From the NCBI GenBank assembly GCA_041572275.1, contig JBFFSQ010000090.1:1-11378 (forward strand): 11,378 nt of DNA. The letters run 5' to 3'. The stretch's first letter is position 1, and every line of letters starts with the position of its first letter. A program made the position numbers and the translations under genes. The stretch is from JBFFSQ01 sp041572275 (GTDB taxonomy: Bacteria; Pseudomonadota; Gammaproteobacteria; SZUA-229). The notes beneath the pieces are model-generated. The model made no database searches, was not told the origin of the DNA, and saw only the letters and a list, made by a program, of their open reading frames with translations. This document shows positions 1 to 5,401 of this stretch, piece after piece.

Positions 1-62
1 CAACCCACTAAAAATGCCGATATTGCAGCACCTGCAATCAGGTAAGCAGCCTTGTTCATCAT
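1..62 (-). CDS. 5' end of a gene for an exported or membrane-anchored protein (partial)
   Basis: Only the first 20 codons are in the window; the gene continues past position 1. The minus strand has a strong ribosome binding site GAGGAG (68-73) followed by two adjacent in-frame ATG codons at 60-62 and 57-59. The second has the better spacing (8 nt against 5 nt), so the true start may be 59. The reading begins Met-Met-Asn-Lys and continues with a hydrophobic, Ala/Ile/Leu-rich stretch (AAYLIAGAAISAFLVG). This is the basic-then-hydrophobic pattern of a signal peptide or N-terminal membrane anchor. It lies downstream of the diguanylate cyclase in the same direction, after a gap of 190 nt. Function cannot be told from this fragment. 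Confidence 0.6.
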   Translation of the reverse strand, partial: MMNKAAYLIAGAAISAFLVG

Positions 63-103
63 TCTTTCTCCTCATCCACTTGGTGATATTTTAGTATTTT
101 TTA

Positions 104-132
104 AACATAGCCGAGATAGGCTGTTTACGCAA
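104..132 (-). promoter_or_regulatory. possible promoter of the partial gene at the left edge
   Basis: On the minus strand TTGCGT (127-132) and TATGTT (104-109) are separated by 17 nt. This would start transcription near 97, about 35 nt before the start codon. A second weak pair (TTGTTA, 17 nt, TTTATT) lies further upstream. Both have poor -35 matches. No convincing terminator for the upstream diguanylate cyclase gene is seen between 63 and 252. Confidence 0.25.
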
Positions 133-252
133 ACGCTTTTCAGTAAGCCCAGGCGAATAAAATCATGCCAGATCACTGTAACAAAAGGCATTCTGCACAG
201 CTGTGAATATATCGACATATGCTGCAGTTGCCAGTCCAGTTTATTCAGTGAA

Positions 253-2313
253 CTAATCTGAGCGACATGATGCTACCACGCACTGATTACGCCCATTTTC
301 TTTGGCTCTGTATAGGGCTTTATCCGCACGCTCAAATACTTGTGCCAGGGTATCTTCGACCCTGAAACTACTGACACCACAGGAAACTGTAATGGTGACT
401 TTTTTACCGTGATAATGAAAACCACACTCTTCCACTTTCAAGCGTAATTCATTCACCAGGCGCAAGGTTTCTTCTTCCTTAGTTCCTGGTAATAACATCA
501 CAAACTCTTCACCACCATAACGTGCCAGAAAATCCGTTTCCCTGATTCGACCATTCAATAATTGCGCAATAGTTCGTAACACTTTATCGCCGGCTTTGTG
601 ACCGTAGGTATCATTGACCTGTTTAAATAAATCTACATCCCAGACCACCAGACTGAGCGGATGACCAAAGCGTTGCCAGCGTGCAATTTCTTCAGCTACT
701 CGTTTTTCATAGGCCAGGCGATTCGGAATTTCGGTTAATACATCGAACATTGCTTGACGATTTTTTTCAGCAATCACATGTTTTAAATTCGCTGCTTCCT
801 GTTCCAGTGACTGCATACGTGACTGCATACTCTCGACGCTTTGTTGCGCCTCACTGAATCGCTGATTTTCATTTTTACGATATTGCTTGATATGTTCTGA
901 CATGGCATCCAGACGATGCTGGACGTGATGTTTTAATACTTCCAGATCCTCTGCTTTTTGCATGTCATCATGAATATTCTGCACATGGGTTTTGACCTCG
1001 GCATCAAATGTCTGGCCTTGTTGTTCTGCATCTGCAATAGCATCCTGCTCATGGCGCAGGAATTCATCCATTTCACTAAGACGCCCCGTGACCTGCTGAA
1101 GAAAATTTTCAAACTCCTGCTTCTCCTGTTGCATGTGACTGCGAATGGAATTAATCAACACCGCGACATCTTTTAACAGGGGCTTCCAGTTCTCTGCTGT
1201 GGTTTCATCCTCCAGTCGCTGTTTCATCTCGGCAACCTGATCTTCAAATTCAACCGGTACGATTAATTGTTCCAGCAGGCGAATCAATAACTCCTGAATT
1301 GAAGGTTGATCAGACACCATCATCGCTGCATCAACATGGGAAGGCTGATCTGCTGATACCTGCTGATACAGATTGGCCAGGTCCTGTGTCAATGCATCGA
1401 GTTCCTGTTGCGAACCCGCGTCACGGGCAACCACCTGCATGGCCGAAATACGCCCCATCGGTGATTCGGTCGAGTTGATTTTTTCGAGAATAGACAACAC
1501 ACACCGGCGATACAGTTCCAGCTCTGAAATAGTGTCGTCTGTCACTGCAACAGTCAGAGCGCCGGGCGTATCGACGGCATGGCTAACAGCAACACTCTGC
1601 TGCTTCCATTCCTTCACCAGTGTTTCCAGCTGGCTAATGTTACGCGCCAGGTCTTCATCACTGATCGATTGCTGGGTATCACTGATTAATTGTTGCACTG
1701 AATGGGCCAGGGCTTCAGGCCAGGGCAACAACTTCAGTACATGCACCAGTACCGGCGCGAGCGCCTCAACTTCTGTGGCCGATTCAGGGGTGTCACCCAG
1801 GCCAATAAGACGACTCAACAATCCCGGTTTTTTTTCATTCGACTCCGGCTGTTGTTCAAAGGCAGACGTCAGCAAATCAACCGTCGCTTTAACCAAAGCT
1901 TCACTATCCGCATCCGAGGCTTTGGCGAGTTTCTTGATTAATTTTTTCTGTGCCTTTTGAATGTGTCCGGGCAATTGCAGCTTATCAACAACACCTAATA
2001 AGGTATCGACTGCCTGCCGGTCCGGTGCACTCTGTTTTTCTTCAAGTTTAGCGAGGAGTTTTGAGACATCGTCCAGAACCAGTTCCAGGCGATGACGATT
2101 GACTTTATCTTTGACGACCGTGCGAATATCCCTGAGTTGCCGATCAAGTTCGGCATTACTGCCCTCAGCCGCCAGGCTTAGTCGCCCTATTGCACGTTTC
2201 AATACTGACTCAAGGGCTGACCATTCCTTTTCTTTTTCATCCAGCCGGTCGAGCTGGTCATAATATTTTGTTTTCCACTGTTGTGCGTCCTGCGAAGACG
2301 AATCTGTCGTCAT
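253..2313 (-). CDS. diguanylate cyclase (GGDEF), cytosolic, with a long helical N-terminal region
   Basis: Makes the second messenger cyclic di-GMP from two GTP. The 686-residue protein ends in a complete GGDEF domain (about 522-680). It opens with DVLTEIPNR, has the metal-binding Asp in DVDLFK (D559), the active-site signature GGEEF (600-604), and an inhibitory-site RETD (591-594) exactly five residues before the signature. It should therefore be active and product-inhibited. No signal peptide or membrane segment is seen. Residues about 390-520 are Gln/Glu-rich and look like a coiled coil leading into the catalytic domain, as expected for a dimerising cyclase. Residues 1-380 are mostly helical with no sensor domain that I recognise. 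The N-terminal motif around residues 13-50 (W-K-x-K-Y-Y-x-Q-L-D) is one I associate with the Pseudomonas protein DgcH (PA5487), which also lies near dsbA. The start is supported by AGAGG 8 nt upstream. It sits 69 nt downstream of dsbA in the same direction, with a hairpin between. Confidence 0.9.
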   Translation of the reverse strand: MTTDSSSQDAQQWKTKYYDQLDRLDEKEKEWSALESVLKRAIGRLSLAAEGSNAELDRQLRDIRTVVKDKVNRHRLELVLDDVSKLLAKLEEKQSAPDRQAVDTLLGVVDKLQLPGHIQKAQKKLIKKLAKASDADSEALVKATVDLLTSAFEQQPESNEKKPGLLSRLIGLGDTPESATEVEALAPVLVHVLKLLPWPEALAHSVQQLISDTQQSISDEDLARNISQLETLVKEWKQQSVAVSHAVDTPGALTVAVTDDTISELELYRRCVLSILEKINSTESPMGRISAMQVVARDAGSQQELDALTQDLANLYQQVSADQPSHVDAAMMVSDQPSIQELLIRLLEQLIVPVEFEDQVAEMKQRLEDETTAENWKPLLKDVAVLINSIRSHMQQEKQEFENFLQQVTGRLSEMDEFLRHEQDAIADAEQQGQTFDAEVKTHVQNIHDDMQKAEDLEVLKHHVQHRLDAMSEHIKQYRKNENQRFSEAQQSVESMQSRMQSLEQEAANLKHVIAEKNRQAMFDVLTEIPNRLAYEKRVAEEIARWQRFGHPLSLVVWDVDLFKQVNDTYGHKAGDKVLRTIAQLLNGRIRETDFLARYGGEEFVMLLPGTKEEETLRLVNELRLKVEECGFHYHGKKVTITVSCGVSSFRVEDTLAQVFERADKALYRAKENGRNQCVVASCRSD

Positions 2314-2339
2314 AAGACCAGCCTCTTGAGCAAATAGAA

Positions 2340-2369
2340 TTCAGGCAGCTAGAATTTCAGCTGCCTGAA
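2340..2369 (-). terminator. 11-bp perfect hairpin between dsbA and the diguanylate cyclase gene
   Basis: TTCAGGCAGCT (2340-2350) and its exact complement AGCTGCCTGAA (2359-2369) enclose an 8-nt loop. On the minus strand it starts 13 nt after the dsbA stop codon and is followed by TTCTATTTGC, a weak U-rich tract. It may be a partial terminator or an mRNA-end stabiliser that lowers read-through into the cyclase gene. The lack of a clean U run keeps the terminator call tentative. Confidence 0.5.
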
Positions 2370-2382
2370 ATAGACTATAGCC

Positions 2383-3021
2383 CTAGTTAGCGGTCTTCGC
2401 TTCCTTTTCAATCAAATAATTTGTGACATCGATCATACCTTGATAACCCTTGGTCTGAGTCGGTGAAACCGTATATTTGCCATTCACCGCCACTAGCGGT
2501 ACACCTTCGAGTTTATATTGTTTGCTCATTTGCATTGCTTTACGCGTGCGCATTTCAACTGCAAACGAATTATAAGAACTGGTAAAGGCCTGCTTATCAA
2601 CACCGGCCTTTTCCAGGAAACCGGCAATCGCATCGAAGTTAAATATTCGCTGACGTTTCTCATGAATCGCCGTGAACAAAGCCATGTGGTGTTTCTCACC
2701 CAGGCCCATCATTTCAAGCGCATAATAGGCTTTAGTGTGAGGAATCCAGCTCGGGTTCAAGGGTGCAGGTATGCGGATAAAATGAACATTATCCGGTTTG
2801 TTCTTCAGCCACTTATCCAGGGTGGGCTCAAACTGATAACAGTGGGGACAGCCATACCAGAAAAATTCGACAATCTCGATTTTATCGCCACTAGTGGTCG
2901 ACACCTCTGGTGTCAGCCGACTGTATTCGACGCCTTCTTTAAAATCTTTGGCAAATACGGAAAAAGGCAGGCTCAACAGAAGCAACAGGCCCAGTAATTG
3001 TTTTAATCCCGATGGATTCAT
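2383..3021 (-). CDS. dsbA: periplasmic thiol:disulfide oxidoreductase DsbA
   Basis: Introduces disulfide bonds into proteins arriving in the periplasm and is reoxidised by the membrane partner DsbB, which is not in this window. The 212-residue length is normal for the family. Residues 1-24 form a signal peptide ending in SVFA. The thioredoxin-fold active site is C58-P-H-C61 in the context FFWYGCPHCYQF, the classical DsbA dipeptide Pro-His. The cis-proline loop is V174-P175 in EGVPLVAVNG. The sequence between them corresponds to the helical insertion of DsbA. The start is supported by GGAG 9 nt upstream of the ATG. The gene lies downstream of cytochrome c4 in the same direction but is separated by 570 nt of repeats and a terminator, so it probably has its own promoter. 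The neighbourhood matches the Pseudomonas order cc4-dsbA as I recall it. Confidence 0.96.
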   Translation of the reverse strand: MNPSGLKQLLGLLLLLSLPFSVFAKDFKEGVEYSRLTPEVSTTSGDKIEIVEFFWYGCPHCYQFEPTLDKWLKNKPDNVHFIRIPAPLNPSWIPHTKAYYALEMMGLGEKHHMALFTAIHEKRQRIFNFDAIAGFLEKAGVDKQAFTSSYNSFAVEMRTRKAMQMSKQYKLEGVPLVAVNGKYTVSPTQTKGYQGMIDVTNYLIEKEAKTAN

Positions 3022-3082
3022 TCTTATGGTCTCCGATATAACTTGGATAAGTAGACTGTGTGTAGTGATTTTTGTTCACGGG

Positions 3083-3112
3083 ATTATGCCATAAGCCTGC
3101 TCATCCTGATAA
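3083..3112 (-). promoter_or_regulatory. likely dsbA promoter (extended -10)
   Basis: On the minus strand TTATCA (3107-3112) is 18 nt upstream of CATAAT (3083-3088), a 5/6 match to the -10 consensus preceded by TGG, an extended -10 element. Transcription would start near 3076, giving a leader of about 55 nt before the dsbA start. No experimental support. Confidence 0.4.
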
Positions 3113-3190
3113 TGCCATCTATTTCCTGAGCATCACTGCGCCCCAGTCAAATACTTTCAAAAGTGTATTTGCGTGTTTATTTCGATGCTT

Positions 3191-3205
3191 AGATCAAATT
3201 GATCT
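3191..3205. promoter_or_regulatory. 15-bp perfect palindrome, possible operator
   Basis: AGATCAA-A-TTGATCT is perfectly symmetrical around a central base pair. It is about 115 bp upstream of the predicted dsbA start of transcription and beside the REP-like doublet. The half-sites are in the opposite order to an FNR box, and I do not recognise the regulator. It could be a binding site or chance in an AT-rich stretch. Confidence 0.25.
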
Positions 3206-3241
3206 GTCTATAAACATGAATATCTATAACAAGAATTGCGC

Positions 3242-3341
3242 TATACCCGCGAAAGCAGGTATCCAGTCAGTTATTGATTGGCGTACTCTTCACGATGTCT
3301 GGATTTCCGCCTTCGCGGTATCAAATCGCATAGAGCGATTT
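3242..3341. repeat. REP-like hairpin doublet
   Basis: Two imperfect palindromes face each other. The left one (3243-3262) reads ATACC, a C/A mismatch, then GC-GAAA-GC and GGTAT. The right one (about 3304-3320) has CCGC-CTTC-GCGG. The left arm ending in ATCCAG (3261-3266) and the right arm starting CTGGAT (3299-3304) are inverted copies with several substitutions and an indel. A third hairpin, AAATCGC-ATAGA-GCGATTT (3323-3341), follows directly. The CCCGCGAAAGC-type core ending in ATCCAG is familiar to me from dispersed extragenic repeats in many Proteobacteria. No transposase gene is present here. Confidence 0.6.
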
Positions 3342-3421
3342 AAACAGACTTTGCCTGGCCGCCCGCAGGGTGAAGAGCTGGCGCTCGGAGTAATGACGCG
3401 TAAGTGGGATAGCAGTGACCA

Positions 3422-3537
3422 GTCATCCTGACCATCACAACTCCTACGCATCCATGCGCCCGCTGTATACAGGTCATCCTGACCATCGTCGCTCTTTGCC
3501 ATCCATGGCACCGCGACATACCGGTCATCCTGACCAT
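3422..3537. repeat. tandem repeat with exact 51-bp period, two full units and a partial third
   Basis: The 14-mer GTCATCCTGACCAT occurs exactly at 3422-3435, 3473-3486 and 3524-3537, each 51 bp apart. Between them, units 1 and 2 are diverged but alignable without gaps. Each unit holds two short palindromes: GTCA-TCC-TGAC at its start, and a second one centred on ATCCAT, which is CGCAT-CC-ATGCG in unit 1 and TGCCAT-CC-ATGGCA in unit 2. The third copy runs directly into the cytochrome c4 terminator. The stretch lies in non-coding DNA without a start signal, so I treat it as an extragenic repeat. Confidence 0.75.
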
Positions 3538-3569
3538 AAAAAAAAGGGTGGCCTGAGCCACCCTTTTTT
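3538..3569 (-). terminator. intrinsic terminator of cytochrome c4 (bidirectional in form)
   Basis: GGGTGGC (3546-3552) pairs with GCCACCC (3557-3563) around the loop CTGA. It is flanked by eight A (3538-3545) on one side and six T (3564-3569) on the other, giving a stem of up to 13 bp. On the minus strand it starts 22 nt after the cytochrome c4 stop codon and ends in a run of eight U. It is a textbook terminator, and the A/T flanks would let it work in both directions. Confidence 0.93.
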
Positions 3570-3591
3570 AACTTCAGCTGATGTGCAAGAC

Positions 3592-4203
3592 TTATTGCAT
3601 AGTGGCAATATAGTTCGCTACCGCTTCAATTTCTTCATTGCTCATGCGTGATACCACATTACGCATCATTTTACCTGCATCATTATCGCGCGCACCGTCA
3701 CGGAAGGCTTTCAGCTGTTTCAGTGTGTATTCAACATGCTGACCGGCCAGCTGAGGATATTTAGCGGTTGGATTACCCGCACCCGTTGGACCATGACAAC
3801 CCATACAGGCTGGAACACCAGTCGCCATGTTACCACCACGGTATACATCTTTACCCAGTGCAACCTTGCTGTCATCAGCCACCGCAGGACCAGCCAGTTT
3901 TTGCATGGCAAAATAAGCACCAATATCAGCCATATCCTGATCCATCAACGCAGCCGACATACCAAACATGGTATCGTCTTTACGTTTCATGGCTTTAAAT
4001 TCCTGCAACTGCTTAACGATGTATTGCTCATGCTGACCCGCCAGTTTAGGGAACTGAGGCACAACACTGTTGCCATCAGGCATATGACAGGCAGCACACA
4101 TGGCTGCTTTGCCTTCACCGGCTGCTGCATCACCCGCGGCGATAGCAGTTGAATGTATACCTGCAAGCAGGCTGAACACTGCGATCAGAAACTTGAATTT
4201 CAT
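3592..4203 (-). CDS. cc4: dihaem cytochrome c4, periplasmic
   Basis: An electron carrier in the periplasm, generally linked to terminal oxidases. The protein has 203 residues, close to the usual length of about 200. A signal peptide covers about residues 1-22 (MKFKFLIAVF start, cleavage after an Ala-rich end). Two class I cytochrome domains follow, each with one haem site: C36-A-A-C39-H40 and C133-M-G-C136-H137. Each site is followed by the family's KLAGQH/QLAGQH motif (53-58 and 151-156). Likely axial methionines are in the DTMFGMSAA stretch (M82 or M79) and in GKMM (M179 or M180). Both halves share a similar layout, as expected from the internal duplication of the family. The gene is divergent from engB, has its own terminator downstream, and lies upstream of dsbA. 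Confidence 0.95.
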   Translation of the reverse strand: MKFKFLIAVFSLLAGIHSTAIAAGDAAAGEGKAAMCAACHMPDGNSVVPQFPKLAGQHEQYIVKQLQEFKAMKRKDDTMFGMSAALMDQDMADIGAYFAMQKLAGPAVADDSKVALGKDVYRGGNMATGVPACMGCHGPTGAGNPTAKYPQLAGQHVEYTLKQLKAFRDGARDNDAGKMMRNVVSRMSNEEIEAVANYIATMQ

Positions 4204-4269
4204 GGTTTGTACTCTCCAAACTCAGACATTAGCCGGAGTCAGGAACACCCCAAATCCAGCAGAATTCTA

Positions 4270-4291
4270 TATATAACAGCCGTGCAACGGC
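4270..4291 (-). promoter_or_regulatory. likely cytochrome c4 promoter with overlapping inverted repeat
   Basis: On the minus strand TGTTATATA gives an extended -10 (TATATA at 4270-4275 preceded by TG one base upstream). The start of transcription would be near 4263, with a leader of about 60 nt. No good -35 is present at the right distance. Immediately upstream, in the spacer, lies the perfect inverted repeat GCCGT-GCA-ACGGC (4279-4291), a possible operator for a regulator that I cannot identify. Confidence 0.4.
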
Positions 4292-4416
4292 GAAAAAGTC
4301 GCGCAAGTCTACACTAGATGGTGCATTTCAGCAATTTACCAAACACTAAAAATAGCTGAGAAGGCGGTTTCAGGGTAAGATTTACCGGTTTTAGCCAGTT
4401 CCCAGTTCTAAATACC

Positions 4417-5046
4417 ATGAAAAATTATTATCAGCGCGCCCAGTTTCTGATTAGCGCCAGCCAACTTAAACAGTTCCCGGAACTATCTGGCTATGAGGTT
4501 GCCTTCGCCGGCCGCTCCAATGCCGGCAAATCCAGCGCCCTGAATACTCTGTGCCAGAATAAGAACCTGGCCCGAACCAGTAAAACACCGGGCCGCACTC
4601 AGCTGATCAATTTTTTCAGCCTCGATGACCAGCGCCGTCTGGTTGACCTGCCCGGCTATGGTTATGCCAAGGTGCCAGAAAAAATCCGTCGTGCCTGGCA
4701 AAAGCTGATGGAAGACTACCTGGGTCATCGCGAAATCCTGACTGGCCTGGTCATTATTATGGATATTCGCCATCCTCTCAAAGACTATGACCTGCAGATG
4801 CTTGAGTGGTGCCGACATTTCGGTACACCCTCCCATATCCTGCTCACCAAGGCTGATAAACTCAAACGCGGACCTGCCCGGGATACCCTGATGCAGGTGA
4901 GACAGGTACTGAAGACTGAAGGCTTCGATACTACCGTGCAGACTTTTTCATCCCTCAAGCGCACCGGACTGGAAGAACTGCAGACCAAACTGGATGAATG
5001 GTTCGAGCTCCCGAAAGATGAACCGGCAGACACATCTAAGAGCTAG
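4417..5046 (+). CDS. engB: ribosome biogenesis GTPase EngB (YihA/YsxC)
   Basis: A TRAFAC-class GTPase needed for late assembly of the large ribosomal subunit; acts in the cytoplasm. The 209-residue length is typical. All nucleotide-binding motifs are present: G1 GRSNAGKSS (32-40), G2 around T57 in TPGRTQ, G3 DLPG (77-80), G4 TKAD (144-147), and a G5-like SSLKRTG (178-184). The start is supported by alignment with the family's N-terminal pattern (Y-x-x-A-x-F-x-x-S-A before the first strand) rather than by a ribosome binding site: no Shine-Dalgarno sequence is visible in the 25 nt upstream. It is divergent from cytochrome c4 and converges on polA, the same arrangement as yihA and polA in E. coli. 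No terminator with a U run is seen in its own direction, although the hairpin at 5077-5101 could serve. Confidence 0.96.
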   Translation: MKNYYQRAQFLISASQLKQFPELSGYEVAFAGRSNAGKSSALNTLCQNKNLARTSKTPGRTQLINFFSLDDQRRLVDLPGYGYAKVPEKIRRAWQKLMEDYLGHREILTGLVIIMDIRHPLKDYDLQMLEWCRHFGTPSHILLTKADKLKRGPARDTLMQVRQVLKTEGFDTTVQTFSSLKRTGLEELQTKLDEWFELPKDEPADTSKS

Positions 5047-5068
5047 CAGATAGATACAATTGGGAATT

Positions 5069-5219
5069 TAAAAAATCCTCGACCCTTGGGCAGGGTCGAG
5101 GTTAACTAAAGGTCAGCTTGGGGATGCCGACCTCAAAATTGCCCACTCAGGGAGGTGAGTGAGCTTGCGCCGGGCTTTAGCGCAATTCAGCTACAACAAT
5201 CAACCAAACTCTTTCAATA
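5069..5219 (-). ncRNA. predicted small RNA gene between polA and engB (Spot 42 / ErsA locus), C-rich loops
   Basis: On the minus strand, a promoter-like element is followed by about 35 nt of U/G-rich unpaired leader and then four hairpins. Hairpin 1: TTGCGC / GCGCAA (5180-5185 and 5165-5170), loop TAAAGCCCG. Hairpin 2: CACTCA / TGAGTG (5156-5161 and 5144-5149), loop CCTCCC. Hairpin 3: AGGTCGGC / GCTGACCT (5126-5133 and 5110-5117, one G-U pair), loop ATCCCCAA. Hairpin 4 is the terminator, loop TGCCCAA, then ATTTTTT. Every loop has three or more C in a row, and CCTCCC is complementary to a Shine-Dalgarno core. Total length is about 150 nt. No open reading frame explains the conserved pairing. 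The position, between convergent polA and engB and in the direction of polA, is that of spf (Spot 42) in E. coli and, as I recall, ersA in Pseudomonas. The sequence does not match Spot 42 as I remember it, so homology is by place only. Confidence 0.7.
5070..5101 (-). terminator. intrinsic terminator of the predicted small RNA (and of polA read-through)
   Basis: CCTCGACCC (minus strand, 5101-5093) pairs with GGGTCGAGG (5085-5077) around the 7-nt loop TGCCCAA, a perfect 9-bp stem. It is followed on the minus strand by A and six T (5075-5070). In the plus direction the hairpin is followed by TTAACTAAAG, with no T run, so the terminator acts on minus-strand transcripts. Confidence 0.9.
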
Positions 5220-5224
5220 CCTTT

Positions 5225-5252
5225 ATTTAAGTCGAAATAATGGCTAAGTCAA
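5225..5252 (-). promoter_or_regulatory. predicted promoter of the small RNA
   Basis: On the minus strand TTGACT (5247-5252, 5/6 match to the -35 consensus) is separated by 16 nt from TTAAAT (5225-5230, 4/6 match to the -10). A register one base further gives TAAATA with a 17-nt spacer. Either places the start near 5217-5219, just upstream of the hairpin series and well after the polA stop codon, so the RNA can be made independently of polA. Confidence 0.55.
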
Positions 5253-5401
5253 AATACAACCGACGAGTGGTATAGGCCAATGTCCTTACTCATTGCAGTC
5301 TTAAGTTCAGCCTGAAGTTGAGTACACATGCCGAGTGCCTGATTAATAAGACAATTTCTAATCAAGCTCCAAATACTTACCCTGCCCAAAAAATATTGCC
5401 C

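Noticed and set aside
1373..1960. A 195-codon open frame on the plus strand inside the diguanylate cyclase gene
   Set aside because: It is antisense to the cyclase reading frame; its Ser/Thr/Cys-rich composition is that of a mirror frame, with no initiation signal.
3191..3205. FNR/ANR box
   Set aside because: An FNR box has TTGAT before ATCAA with a 4-bp spacer; here the halves are in the reverse order around a single base.
3422..3537. CRISPR array
   Set aside because: The exactly repeated part is only 14 nt, the intervening sequences are related to each other rather than unique, and no cas gene is near.
3290..3651. Overlapping open frames of 73-78 codons with repeated peptide motifs (His-Pro-Asp-His) across the 51-bp repeats
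   Set aside because: A period of 51 is a multiple of three, so any open frame through it shows a 17-residue repeat. No ribosome binding site or family resemblance, and the frames run into the terminator.
5069..5219. Direct assignment as Spot 42
   Set aside because: The predicted 5' end and seed regions do not resemble Spot 42 as I remember it; only location and direction agree.
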